Part shown: one piece after another, positions 16,802 through 25,280 of the stretch
Layout: each line of letters begins with the position of its first letter
How positions within the stretch are numbered: the first letter of the stretch is position 1
Assembly: GCF_002931055.1 (NCBI RefSeq)
Contig: NZ_PSXX01000003.1
Span: 186,001-250,000 of the forward strand
Direction of reading: 5' to 3'
Length of the DNA: 64,000 bases
Origin: Pseudoclavibacter sp. AY1H1
GTDB taxonomy: Bacteria > Actinomycetota > Actinomycetes > Actinomycetales > Microbacteriaceae
Made by a program: the position numbers and the translations under genes
Notes under the pieces: model-generated
The model's database searches: none
The model's input: only the letters and a program-made list of their open reading frames with translations
What the model was told of the DNA's origin: nothing

Positions 16802-19245
16802 CAGCGCCTTCCTGACAGGGATGCGGGCGCGAGCACCGCCCGGCGTCGCGCTGCGGACGAGGCGGATGCGCGAAGCGCGGACCGGACCAGGAGGACGTCG
16901 TTCCAGATGCCTTCCCGCTCGTGCTGGCTCAGCGCGTGCGACGCGCCGGGGTCCGAGAATGCGGCGTGCTCGTGCTCGATCCGGAGGCGCTCGAGCGCGC
17001 TCCGCGCGTCAGCGACGCGCTGGGCGGTGGCGGCGGAGACCCCGGCGCCGTCGCCCGTCGCGCGCTCGGGGGCTTCGAAGCCGGCGGCGATGGCCACGAC
17101 GACGGCTGCCGGCGTGAGGCCGGTGCCGAGCGGCACCCCGTAGTCGACGGCGCTCTCGGACACCTCCTGCCAGGCGGCGTTGCCTGGACTCGGATGTTGA
17201 GGCGGCGAGCCTGCCAGGACCGCGACGCGACGCGCGCGGCGCCTGGCGCCCCGCAGGAAGGCGGGGATGAGCAGGAGCGCGACCAGGGCGAGCACGCCGC
17301 CGATGACGGCGAGGGTGATGAAGAGGGCCGTGAGGTCGACGGCTCCGCTCTCGCCATCCTGCTCGCCTGCCCCTTCGGCGCCCTGTGTCGGCGTCGGGGT
17401 CGGCGTCTCGGTCTCAGGCGGCACGGTCGGGGCGGCGCTGCTCTCGGTCTCGACCGGCGACGGCGAGGCCGAGGGGGCGACCTCAGGCGTCATCGTCGGC
17501 GCCGTCGTCTCGCCGGGGCCGGGGGCGACGAGGTTGCCGAGCGCGCCGGCCGGCGTCGTCTCGAACATGACCCAGCCGTGGCCGGGCAGGTAGAGCTCGG
17601 CCCACGCGTGGAGCTGGTTGCTCGTCACGGTGTAGACGGGCTGGCCCTCCGCGTTGAGCTCGCCGGCGGAGCCGGGCGTGAAGCCGACCCCGATCCGGGA
17701 CGGGATGCCGATCATGCGCGCCATGACGGCCATCGACGATGCGTAGTGCACGCAGTAGCCGGCCCGCGCTTCCAGGAATTGGGCAATGACGTCGAGGCTC
17801 GTGCCGTCGTACCCCTGCTGGACGGGCGCGGTCTCCGAGTAGGCGAACCCGTCGGCGAAGAACGACTGGAGCTGCAGGGCCTGTGTCCCGGCGGGCGCGT
17901 CCTCGTCGACGATCTCGCCGACCACGTCGCGGATGCGGTCGGTGCTCGGCCCCTCCGGCACCTCGGTGAGGGCCTCGAGACCCGCCGGCACCTCGGCGTC
18001 GAGCTGCGAGATCGCCTCGAAGCTGGGGGTCGGCACCACGGTCTGGATCTCGTAGTTCTGCGCGAGCGCCTCGTCACCGGCGCTGCGGACGTCGCCCGTC
18101 TGCTCGTCGAGGAGGAAGTCTCCCTGCAGGTCGATGATGTTGGCCGCGAACCCCGGGCGCGGGAGGAAGGAGCTGACGCCGTCGTTGAGCACGATGCGCG
18201 TCGTGAACTCGCTCGACTCAGCCCCGGCCGAGACGCCGTCGGGCAGCGGCAGGTCGCCGCCGTCGACGCTCAGATTGCCGTCGAAGTCGCCGGGCATCCA
18301 GTCGTCCTCGCCGCTGAGGTCGCTGAGGGTCTGGAGCGTGAGGTACGGGAGCGAGCCCTGGTCGGTGGTCGTGGCGTAGCGCAGCACCTCGACCGGGTTG
18401 TTGCGCCGCAGGTCCTCGCCCAGGTCGATGATGGGGTTCGCGCGGTTGGTGGAGAGGCCGGAGGTCGAGGTCTGCCGGATGGCGTCGATGCCGGTCGGCG
18501 CTGGAACGACCGTGGAGGCCACGAGCACGGCGACGAGGGACACGGCGGTGACCGCGAGGGCCCCGCCGAGGCCGGCCACGCCTCGACTGTCGACCAGGAA
18601 CCCCTGGTAGGAGAGCTCCTCGTCGTGCACGCGCTGGTGCCAGCTCGAGACGGCGTAGAGGAACACCGCGAGCGCCAGCGCCGCGAAGACGTACGACCAG
18701 CCGTTGAAGGCGTCGATGCCGAGCGCCATCGGGATGAGCGGGAAGGCGAGCAGGGGCAGCGTCGCGAGCGAGCGGCCCCTGATGCCGAACACGAAGAAGT
18801 CGCAGAGCACGACGATCACGGCGACGCCGATGAGCACGAGCATGGTCATCGCGTCGGTCTCGCGCAGCGGGGCGGCGTCCGAGCGGAGCTGCTCGACGAG
18901 CTGCTCGGCAAGCACTCCCCACCCTTCGACCGTGGCGCGCGGCGAGCCCCGCCCGGTGAATCCGACGAGGACAACCGCGCCGCCCACCATCGAGGCGACG
19001 AGCGCCCACAGCTGCGAGCCCGTGAAGGTGCGCACGAGGGCGGCGACCCCGAGCATGATCGTGACGAGCACGATCGCCTTCGCCGACCACGTGTTCGTGT
19101 CGAAGATCGGCCAGAGGAGGTTCGTCGCACTGAAGATCAGGACCGCGAGGGAGACGGTGACGACCCAGGAGCCGTTGGCTCCCGGAGTGCCCTTCCAGCC
19201 CTGCCGACGACGCATCTGCGCGGTCGTGGTCGCGTGCGAGCTCAT
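16801..19245 (-). CDS. TgpA-type membrane transglutaminase-like protein (catalytic Cys and His present)
   Basis: This 814-residue protein has an N-terminal block of about 6-7 transmembrane helices (DUF3488-like, to about residue 230), an extracytoplasmic transglutaminase-like core and a C-terminal transmembrane helix (about 640-662) with a cytoplasmic tail. The core keeps the catalytic Cys (ARAGYCVHYASSMA, about 497) and His (LHAWAEL, about 546). The third residue is Glu (MFETTP) instead of the usual Asp. TgpA homologues act at the cell envelope as peptidases or crosslinking enzymes. It overlaps the DUF58 gene by 4 nt (ATGA) and recG by 1 nt. The MoxR-DUF58-TgpA trio is a widespread module. 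Confidence 0.92.
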   Translation of the reverse strand: MSSHATTTAQMRRRQGWKGTPGANGSWVVTVSLAVLIFSATNLLWPIFDTNTWSAKAIVLVTIMLGVAALVRTFTGSQLWALVASMVGGAVVLVGFTGRGSPRATVEGWGVLAEQLVEQLRSDAAPLRETDAMTMLVLIGVAVIVVLCDFFVFGIRGRSLATLPLLAFPLIPMALGIDAFNGWSYVFAALALAVFLYAVSSWHQRVHDEELSYQGFLVDSRGVAGLGGALAVTAVSLVAVLVASTVVPAPTGIDAIRQTSTSGLSTNRANPIIDLGEDLRRNNPVEVLRYATTTDQGSLPYLTLQTLSDLSGEDDWMPGDFDGNLSVDGGDLPLPDGVSAGAESSEFTTRIVLNDGVSSFLPRPGFAANIIDLQGDFLLDEQTGDVRSAGDEALAQNYEIQTVVPTPSFEAISQLDAEVPAGLEALTEVPEGPSTDRIRDVVGEIVDEDAPAGTQALQLQSFFADGFAYSETAPVQQGYDGTSLDVIAQFLEARAGYCVHYASSMAVMARMIGIPSRIGVGFTPGSAGELNAEGQPVYTVTSNQLHAWAELYLPGHGWVMFETTPAGALGNLVAPGPGETTAPTMTPEVAPSASPSPVETESSAAPTVPPETETPTPTPTQGAEGAGEQDGESGAVDLTALFITLAVIGGVLALVALLLIPAFLRGARRRARRVAVLAGSPPQHPSPGNAAWQEVSESAVDYGVPLGTGLTPAAVVVAIAAGFEAPERATGDGAGVSAATAQRVADARSALERLRIEHEHAAFSDPGASHALSQHEREGIWNDVLLVRSALRASASSAARRRAVLAPASLSGRR

Positions 19246-20564
19246 GCGGTGGCCTCCAGTTCGAGCAGCGGCGTGAAGGGCTTGGCTCTGGCGGGCGAGT
19301 AGACGGCGACGTTCCAGCCCGCATCGGTGAACGATGTCAGGGTGGCGCGCGGCACCGGCTTCGCGGAGACGATGAGTGCGAGGGCCGGGGCGGCCACCGC
19401 CGACAGCGAGCGGATCGCGGTCAGCCCGTCGCCGGCCAGGTTCCGATGCACGTACACGACCGGCGTGCGCGCCACACGCGAGATGTCGTCGACGACCTCG
19501 GCGCAGGCCTCTCGCCGCTCCCCCGCCGCCGAGTCGGGTTGCGTCAGCATGAGCCTGCGCATGACCGACTCGAGCGCTTCCTCGGAGGGGGTGCGTGTGC
19601 TCTCCGTGTCGCCGTCGAGGCCCGCGTGCGTCTCGAACAGCTCGGTCTCGTAGCCGAAGCGGTGGAAGCGAGCGAGCACGGAGGCGGCGAGCGAGACGGC
19701 GAGCTCGAACTCCGCGTCGATGGCCGTCGCCGGTGCCGACTGCTCGTTCATGAGGTCGACGAGGGTCAGCGGCGCCTTCGGCTCCTCGGCGGCGGCCGTC
19801 GCGCTCGTGTCGAGGATGACCACCGAGGTGTCTTCCGCGTGGTGCTCTTCCTGTCGCACGCGCAGCTCGCCCGCGTGCGCCGTCGCACGCCAGTGGATGC
19901 GCCTGAGCGGGTCGCCGCGACGGTAGTCGCGGGTGAGGACGTCGTCGGAGTCCCCGGATTGCGCGACCCCGGCCTCGACTTCGCCCCCGCTCTTGCCGCT
20001 CGGCACGGACATGGCGGGCAGCTCTGCCACTCGAGGCCAGACCTCGACCTCGGTGGCCTCGCCGATCTTGAGGACTCGCCTCGTGAGACCGAGCCCGTCG
20101 GCATTGTCGAAGAAGAGCGGGCCGACTTCGTGGACGCCACGGCGCATCGAGTCGACGCCGTAGGCGACGCGACGTCGGCGCTTGTCCTCGTTGCGGTGGA
20201 GTCGCGAGCCGATAGCGGGCAGCACCCCGCCGATGCTGGACGGCTCCGCACCGGGCAGGAGATCGAGGTAGGAGCTCGGCTCGAGCGCGATGAGCGAACG
20301 GTTGCGCACCTCGGTGACGACCCGCATCCGGTCGCCGACGGCAAGGGTGGTCGGGTAGATCGTGCGCACCGCGTCGAGCCGAGGTCGCCAGATGAGGCGC
20401 AGCACGAAGGCGACGAGCGGCAGGGCGATGAGGAACCCGCCGAGCGCGAGCAGCTCACCCCGGCCGAACACCACGGCGGCTGCGGCCAGCAGCACGCCGA
20501 CCACCACCAGGCCGATGGCTCGGCTGGTGGGTCGCAGCCGCCTCTCGATGCGCCTCGTCGCCAC
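19242..20564 (-). CDS. DUF58 protein (MoxR partner)
   Basis: The 440-residue protein has two N-terminal transmembrane helices (about 16-34 and 38-58), then a beta-rich region and the DUF58 core. The diagnostic motif is DVLTRDYRRGDPLRRIHWRAT (about 213-233, quoted in part), followed by a vWA-like fold with VILDTSATA. DUF58 proteins are encoded beside MoxR ATPases and are thought to be assembly or chaperone partners. The GTG start is 3 nt after the moxR stop, and its own stop overlaps the next start. Confidence 0.92.
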   Translation of the reverse strand: MATRRIERRLRPTSRAIGLVVVGVLLAAAAVVFGRGELLALGGFLIALPLVAFVLRLIWRPRLDAVRTIYPTTLAVGDRMRVVTEVRNRSLIALEPSSYLDLLPGAEPSSIGGVLPAIGSRLHRNEDKRRRRVAYGVDSMRRGVHEVGPLFFDNADGLGLTRRVLKIGEATEVEVWPRVAELPAMSVPSGKSGGEVEAGVAQSGDSDDVLTRDYRRGDPLRRIHWRATAHAGELRVRQEEHHAEDTSVVILDTSATAAAEEPKAPLTLVDLMNEQSAPATAIDAEFELAVSLAASVLARFHRFGYETELFETHAGLDGDTESTRTPSEEALESVMRRLMLTQPDSAAGERREACAEVVDDISRVARTPVVYVHRNLAGDGLTAIRSLSAVAAPALALIVSAKPVPRATLTSFTDAGWNVAVYSPARAKPFTPLLELEATA

Positions 20565-20567
20565 GCG

Positions 20568-21611
20568 CTACGCGGTCGCCGCGCTCGTTGGGACGGCGAT
20601 CTGCTGGCAGATCTGGTCGATGATGCGGGCGGCCGACGCCGACGCCGCCGTTCCCCGAGAGCCGCGGGCACTGAGCACGAGCCGGTGCGCGAAGACCGGG
20701 CCGACGAGCTTCGAGACGTCGTCCGGCACCACGAAGTCGCGACCGGCGACCGCGGCGGCCGCCCTCGAGGCACGCACGAGGTGCAGGGTCGCGCGCGGGC
20801 TCACGCCGACACGGACGTCGGCGTGCTCGCGGGTGGCACGGGCGAGGTCGACGATGTACTGCTTGATGGCGGGCGCGACGTAGATGCGCGCGGTCTGCTC
20901 GATCATGCTGGAGACGTCGCTCGCGCTGAGCGAGGCGCGGACGCTCGACAAGGGGTCGCTCGAGTCGCGCCGGTCGACCATCGCGAGCTCGTCGTCGCGC
21001 TCCGGGTACCCCATCGACATGCGCGCCATGAAACGGTCGCGCTGCGCCTCCGGCAGCGCGTACGTGCCCTCCATCTCGGAGGGGTTCTGGGTCGCGAAGA
21101 CGGTGAAGGGCACTGGCAGTCGGTGCGTGACGCCGTCGACCGTGACCTGCCCCTCCTCCATGCACTCCAGCAGCGCCGACTGCGTCTTCGGGGAGGCGCG
21201 GTTGATCTCATCGCCGATGACGACGTTCGCGAACACCGGGCCCTGCTGGAACTCGAAGCGCCGCTCGACCTGGTCGTAGATCGCGACGCCCGTGACATCC
21301 GAGGGCAGGAGGTCCGGCGTGAACTGGATGCGGCTCACGCTCGAGTCCATGGCCGCCGCCAGCGTCTTGGCGAGGACCGTCTTGCCGACCCCGGGGACAT
21401 CCTCCACCAGGAGGTGACCGCCGGCGAGGAGCACGACGACCGCGAGGTGCACCTGCTCGTCTTTGCCTGAGATGACCGATGCGACGCTCTCGCGGATCTG
21501 CCGCGCGCCGTCCTGCAGTGCGACCGCCGTGCTCGATGCGCGCTCGCGCCCAGCCGGCTCTGCGGGCAGAGCCCTCGCCGCCGCGGTTTCCGCGCCGTTG
21601 CCGTATTCCAT
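20568..21611 (-). CDS. MoxR-family AAA+ ATPase
   Basis: The 347-residue protein has Walker A (VPGVGKT), Walker B (VVIGDEINRASPKTQSALLE in part) and sensor 1 ATQNP, the MoxR/RavA-like AAA_3 hallmarks, followed by a lid domain ending near DFVVPDDV. MoxR ATPases remodel or activate partner complexes, here presumably the DUF58 and TgpA proteins. The ATG at 21611 is favoured by a strong GGAGGTGG ribosome-binding site; upstream in-frame residues are probably untranslated. It heads a run of at least five packed genes and is divergent from rsmD. Confidence 0.95.
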   Translation of the reverse strand: MEYGNGAETAAARALPAEPAGRERASSTAVALQDGARQIRESVASVISGKDEQVHLAVVVLLAGGHLLVEDVPGVGKTVLAKTLAAAMDSSVSRIQFTPDLLPSDVTGVAIYDQVERRFEFQQGPVFANVVIGDEINRASPKTQSALLECMEEGQVTVDGVTHRLPVPFTVFATQNPSEMEGTYALPEAQRDRFMARMSMGYPERDDELAMVDRRDSSDPLSSVRASLSASDVSSMIEQTARIYVAPAIKQYIVDLARATREHADVRVGVSPRATLHLVRASRAAAAVAGRDFVVPDDVSKLVGPVFAHRLVLSARGSRGTAASASAARIIDQICQQIAVPTSAATA

Positions 21612-21705
21612 GGCCACCTCCGAATTCAAGTGCCCATCATTCCACGCACCCCCGACAAGTTCGGCCAGCTTCTCCACGCGGTGGATGGGTCGACGCAGTC
21701 GCGGC

Positions 21706-21711
21706 TACGAT
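21706..21711 (+). promoter_or_regulatory. -10 element (TACGAT) of leaderless rsmD
   Basis: TACGAT ends 6 nt before the GTG at 21718. No Shine-Dalgarno sequence is present between them. Confidence 0.6.
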
Positions 21712-21717
21712 CGCAGC

Positions 21718-22329
21718 GTGACACGCATCATCGCCGGAGCCGCCAAGGGCCACTCGCTCGCCGTCCCGAAGAGCGGCACGCGTCCGACGAGCGACCGAGT
21801 CCGCGAGGCCATGTTCTCCTCGCTCGAATCGCTGCTCGACCTCGGCGGCATCGCCGTGCTCGACCTCTACGCGGGCTCGGGCGCGCTCGCGTTCGAGGCG
21901 CTCAGCCGGGGTGCATCCAGCGCCGTGCTCGTCGAGCAGTCCAAGTCGGCCGCCAACGTGCTGCGCGCCAACGCCGAGCTGCTGGCGCGCGTGACCCGAG
22001 AGCAGGGTCGCCGGGCCGTTGCCTCCCGCGTCGCGCAGAACTCCGTCGACAGCTTCCTGCGGACAGCCCCAGGTCAGCCCTTCGAGCTCGTGTTCGTCGA
22101 CCCGCCGTACGAGCTCGGCGAAGCGGAGCTCACCGGGGCGCTCGAGGCCCTGGTGCCGCACCTGGCACCGGAAGCGGTTGTCGTCGTCGAGCGGGGGTCG
22201 CGCTCGCCAGCCCCCACGGTGCCAGAGTCCTTCGAGCTGCTGCGCCGGAAGCCCTACGGCGAGACCATCGTCTTCAGCTACGAGGTGAGCCCCGTCGACG
22301 AGCCGGGGGCCGAGAAGTCCCAGGCGTAG
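21718..22329 (+). CDS. rsmD: 16S rRNA (guanine966-N2)-methyltransferase
   Basis: RsmD methylates G966 of 16S rRNA during 30S assembly. The 203-residue protein opens with the family N-terminus (TRIIAGAAKGHSLAVPKSG...RPTSDRVREAMFSSL in part). It has SAM motif I LDLYAGSGALAFEALSRGA (about 41-59) and the catalytic VDPPYELG (about 129-136). The GTG at 21718 is chosen from the family N-terminus and the -10 box. Its 3' end overlaps the convergent thiL gene by 52 bp. Confidence 0.95.
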   Translation: MTRIIAGAAKGHSLAVPKSGTRPTSDRVREAMFSSLESLLDLGGIAVLDLYAGSGALAFEALSRGASSAVLVEQSKSAANVLRANAELLARVTREQGRRAVASRVAQNSVDSFLRTAPGQPFELVFVDPPYELGEAELTGALEALVPHLAPEAVVVVERGSRSPAPTVPESFELLRRKPYGETIVFSYEVSPVDEPGAEKSQA

Positions 22330-23411
22330 GGGTCCCACCCGCGGGCGGCCCGGCCAGCGCCGTCGACGAGCACGGGGGGAACCGGCCCGTCCTCATGCGG
22401 GTGCACGCGGCCGATCGCCCGGAACCCCTCCGGCAGCGGAGTCCCAGCCGGGAAGGTGGCGAGCTGGCCGTGATCCTCCCCGCCGACCACCACGAGGTCC
22501 ACGGCTCGTGCGTGCAGCTCGGCGGTCCCGACCCCGGGCAGGGCGGCTCGCAGCGCCGCCTCGACCGCGGCGATGTCGACGGCGAGGGACGACGTCTCGA
22601 CCTCGACTCGGACGCCGCTGGCCCTCGCCAGGCGCGAGGCGTCGAGGAGCAGGCCGTCGGACACATCCATCATGGCCGTCGCCCCGGCAGCTCGCGCGGC
22701 GAGGCCGAGGGAGGCGTCGATCGTCGGCGCGAGGTGCCAGTCGACGACTGAGCGCACGGCGTCGCCCCTCGACCGCAGGGCCTCGATTCCCTCGGCGAGC
22801 GCCTCCCCGCGCGCGTCCCTCGCGAGGGAGTAGAGCAGGGAGAGGCCCGCACCGCTGCGCCCCGCGGGGCCGCTGAGCGCCAGCACGTCGCCCGCCTTGG
22901 CACCCGATCGCCGCACCGGGTCGCCCCCGCGCAGGTCGCCGAAGGCGGTGATCGCGATCGTCAGCTGCTCGCTCGTCGACAGGTCGCCGCCGACCACGCC
23001 GCAGCCAGGGGCCATGTCGGCGAGGGCCGCCGCGAAGCCGTCCGCGAGCTCCTCGACCCAGGAGACCGGCGTCGAGGAGGGCAGCGCGAGCGCCACCGTG
23101 ATCGCCGTCGGGGCAGCGCCCATCGCGGCGACATCCGCGAGGTTGGATGCGCACGCCTTGCGCGCCACATCGCGCGCCGTCGACCAGGCCGAGCGGAAGT
23201 CGGGGCCCTCGATCATGAGATCCGTCGTGATGACGACCCGCCCATCGCCCGCCGCCAGCACCGCGGCGTCATCGCCAGCCCCGAGCACCGCGTCATCGGC
23301 TGCCGGGACCCGCGCGAGGATGCGCTGGAGCAGATCGGCCTCGCCGCACGCGCCGACCGTGAGCACGTCAGCGGGGGTTCGGCGGATGGCGTCGTCGGGA
23401 AGAGCAGGCAC
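22278..23411 (-). CDS. thiL: Thiamine-monophosphate kinase
   Basis: ThiL phosphorylates thiamine monophosphate to the active cofactor thiamine diphosphate. The 377-residue protein has AIR-synthase-type features: GAGDDAAVL (about 43-51), TTDLMIEGPDF (about 61-71), NLADVAAMGA (about 89-98), GGDLS and a C-terminal VVGGEDHGQL. The last 17 codons run over the end of the convergent rsmD gene. The GTG start follows a TATCGT -10 box by 6 nt and is only 24 bp from the divergent DUF3515 start. Confidence 0.95.
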   Translation of the reverse strand: MPALPDDAIRRTPADVLTVGACGEADLLQRILARVPAADDAVLGAGDDAAVLAAGDGRVVITTDLMIEGPDFRSAWSTARDVARKACASNLADVAAMGAAPTAITVALALPSSTPVSWVEELADGFAAALADMAPGCGVVGGDLSTSEQLTIAITAFGDLRGGDPVRRSGAKAGDVLALSGPAGRSGAGLSLLYSLARDARGEALAEGIEALRSRGDAVRSVVDWHLAPTIDASLGLAARAAGATAMMDVSDGLLLDASRLARASGVRVEVETSSLAVDIAAVEAALRAALPGVGTAELHARAVDLVVVGGEDHGQLATFPAGTPLPEGFRAIGRVHPHEDGPVPPVLVDGAGRAARGWDPYAWDFSAPGSSTGLTS

Positions 23412-23417
23412 CCGCTC

Positions 23418-23427
23418 ACGATAGCCT
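23418..23427. promoter_or_regulatory. Overlapping divergent -10 elements for thiL and the DUF3515 gene
   Basis: On the minus strand TATCGT (23423-23418) ends 6 nt before the thiL GTG. On the plus strand TAGCCT (23422-23427) ends 8 nt before the lipoprotein ATG. The two hexamers share bases, so the promoters should compete for polymerase. Both -35 regions would lie inside the opposite gene. Confidence 0.5.
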
Positions 23428-23435
23428 GGGAGCAA

Positions 23436-23927
23436 ATGTCTCGAACCTTCCGCTCCGCCTCGCGCATCGGCTCCGCCGTGATCGCGACCGCCGCATCCGT
23501 CGTCCTGCTCACCGCCTGCAACAGCGCGAGCGTTCCCATGGAACCGGCTCCCGACGCGGCCGCCCCGGAGTGCGCCGAGGTCTCGGTCCGCCTGCCCTCG
23601 ACGGTCGACGGGCTCGAGCTGCGCCTCACCAACGCGCAGGCGACGGGAGCCTGGGGCACCCCGGCCGGCGTGCTGCTCCGCTGCGGCGTTCCGACACCGG
23701 GGCCGACCTCCGAGCAGTGCGTCAGCCTGAGCGGTATCGACTGGATCGTCGACGACAGCCAGGCGCCCACCTACCGGTTCACGAGCTACGGCCGCACACC
23801 CGCCGTCGAGGTCGTCGTCGATTCGGACGTCGCATCGGGCACCACCGTGCTCGTCGACCTCGACGATGCCGTCTCGAGGCTGCCGAAGACCGGTGCCTGC
23901 GTCGGCGCCGACGACGTCCTCGGCTAG
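23436..23927 (+). CDS. DUF3515 lipoprotein
   Basis: The 163-residue protein has a lipoprotein signal peptide with lipobox LLTAC (Cys28) and a DUF3515 domain (about 45-160) containing several Cys, including CGVPTPGPTSEQC. Proteins of this family are found between ddl and thiL in actinobacteria, and their role in the envelope is unknown. Here the gene is on the opposite strand to both neighbours. It converges with ddl across about 80 bp. Confidence 0.88.
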   Translation: MSRTFRSASRIGSAVIATAASVVLLTACNSASVPMEPAPDAAAPECAEVSVRLPSTVDGLELRLTNAQATGAWGTPAGVLLRCGVPTPGPTSEQCVSLSGIDWIVDDSQAPTYRFTSYGRTPAVEVVVDSDVASGTTVLVDLDDAVSRLPKTGACVGADDVLG

Positions 23928-24006
23928 CACCACCCCGGAGAGCGCCGCCGAGCTGACTGCGGCCCCAGTGCCCCGGAGCACGACCAGCTCCCGCACGGCG
24001 GGCCTC

Positions 24007-25209
24007 CTAGCGCGTGAGGCGCGCCTCACGGGCTGCGGCGTGCGCGCTCGCGACCTCGATGAGCTCGGTGATGAGCTGCGGGTAGCTCATGCCGCTCGCC
24101 TGCCAGCACTTCGGGAACATCGAGATGGGCGTGAAGCCCGGCATCGTGTTGATCTCGTTCACGACGAACCCGTCGTCCGTCAGGAAGAAGTCGACGCGGG
24201 CCAGGCCGGAGGCGCCGAGCGCCTCGAAGGCACGCACCCCGAGCTCCGCCATCTCCGCGAGCAGCTCGTCGCTCAGCTCGGCGGGGCACCGCAGCTCCAC
24301 CCCGGAGTCATCGAGGTACTTCGCCTCGAAGTCGTAGAATTCCGCCTTCGTCATGACGATCTCGCCGGCGACCGAGGCGCGAGCCCGCTCCCCCGGCCGC
24401 GACTCGAGCACGGCGATCTCGACCTCGCGGCCCACGACCGCCGCCTCGACGAGCACGTGGTCGTCCTCCGCGAGGGCCGTCGTCATGGCGGCTGCGAACT
24501 CGTCGAGCGCGGCGACCTTGCTGACGCCGACGCTCGAGCCAGCGCGGGCGGGCTTGACGAACACCGGCAGCCCGAGCCGGTCGACGGTCTCTGCGGCCAG
24601 CGACGCACCCCGCGTGTCCCACTGGTGCTGCGAGATCGTGACGCCGTCGGCGACCTGCAGGCCCGCGTCCCTGAGCACGATCTTCGTGTAGTGCTTGTCC
24701 ATGCCGACGCTCGCGGCGAGCACCGACGAGCCGACGAACGGCAGGCCGACGAGCTCGAGCATGCCCTGCACGGTGCCGTCCTCGCCGAAGGGGCCGTGGA
24801 GGATCGGGAACACCAGGTCGACCTCGCCGAGCGACGTGCGCTCGGTTCGCTCGGCTCCCGCTTCGGCACCGTGAGCGTCGCCCTCGACACGCGAGACCGT
24901 CACCTCGCGGTGCTTGGCCGAATCGGGCAGGTGGATGCGCGTGCCGTTGTCGACGACCTCCGGCAGGTTCTCGGGGTCGAGCGCGAACTTGTCGGCGTCG
25001 TCGTCCTCGAGCACCCAGGCGCCGTCGCGCGTGATGCCGATGGGCAGCACCCGGTACTTCTCACGGTCGATAGCTCCGAGGACACCGCTCGCCGTCGCGC
25101 ACGAGATGGCGTGCTCGCTCGAACGGCCGCCGAAGACGACGGCGATGAGCGGCCGCGCATCCCCAGCGGGGGTTGAGCTGGCGGAGGCGTTCAGCTGAGC
25201 TGTCGACAT
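24007..25209 (-). CDS. ddl: D-alanine--D-alanine ligase
   Basis: Ddl makes the D-Ala-D-Ala dipeptide used in peptidoglycan precursors. The 400-residue protein has the N-terminal FGGRSSEHAISC motif (about 30-41), the HGPFGEDGTVQGML loop (about 138-151), the ATP-grasp motif VKPARAGSSVGVSKV (about 218-232) and a C-terminal VNEINTMPGFTPISMFPKCW in part. The internal ATG at 25209 is chosen because AAGGAA lies upstream at 7 nt; an earlier ATG at 25242 adds 11 residues. It follows gpsA by about 70 bp in the same direction. Confidence 0.96.
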   Translation of the reverse strand: MSTAQLNASASSTPAGDARPLIAVVFGGRSSEHAISCATASGVLGAIDREKYRVLPIGITRDGAWVLEDDDADKFALDPENLPEVVDNGTRIHLPDSAKHREVTVSRVEGDAHGAEAGAERTERTSLGEVDLVFPILHGPFGEDGTVQGMLELVGLPFVGSSVLAASVGMDKHYTKIVLRDAGLQVADGVTISQHQWDTRGASLAAETVDRLGLPVFVKPARAGSSVGVSKVAALDEFAAAMTTALAEDDHVLVEAAVVGREVEIAVLESRPGERARASVAGEIVMTKAEFYDFEAKYLDDSGVELRCPAELSDELLAEMAELGVRAFEALGASGLARVDFFLTDDGFVVNEINTMPGFTPISMFPKCWQASGMSYPQLITELIEVASAHAAAREARLTR

Positions 25210-25280
25210 GAGGTTTCCTTCCACGAGCGACTCTTCGCTCACCGCACAAGGGTACGGGGTCGCCCAAGCCGCACCGGGCG

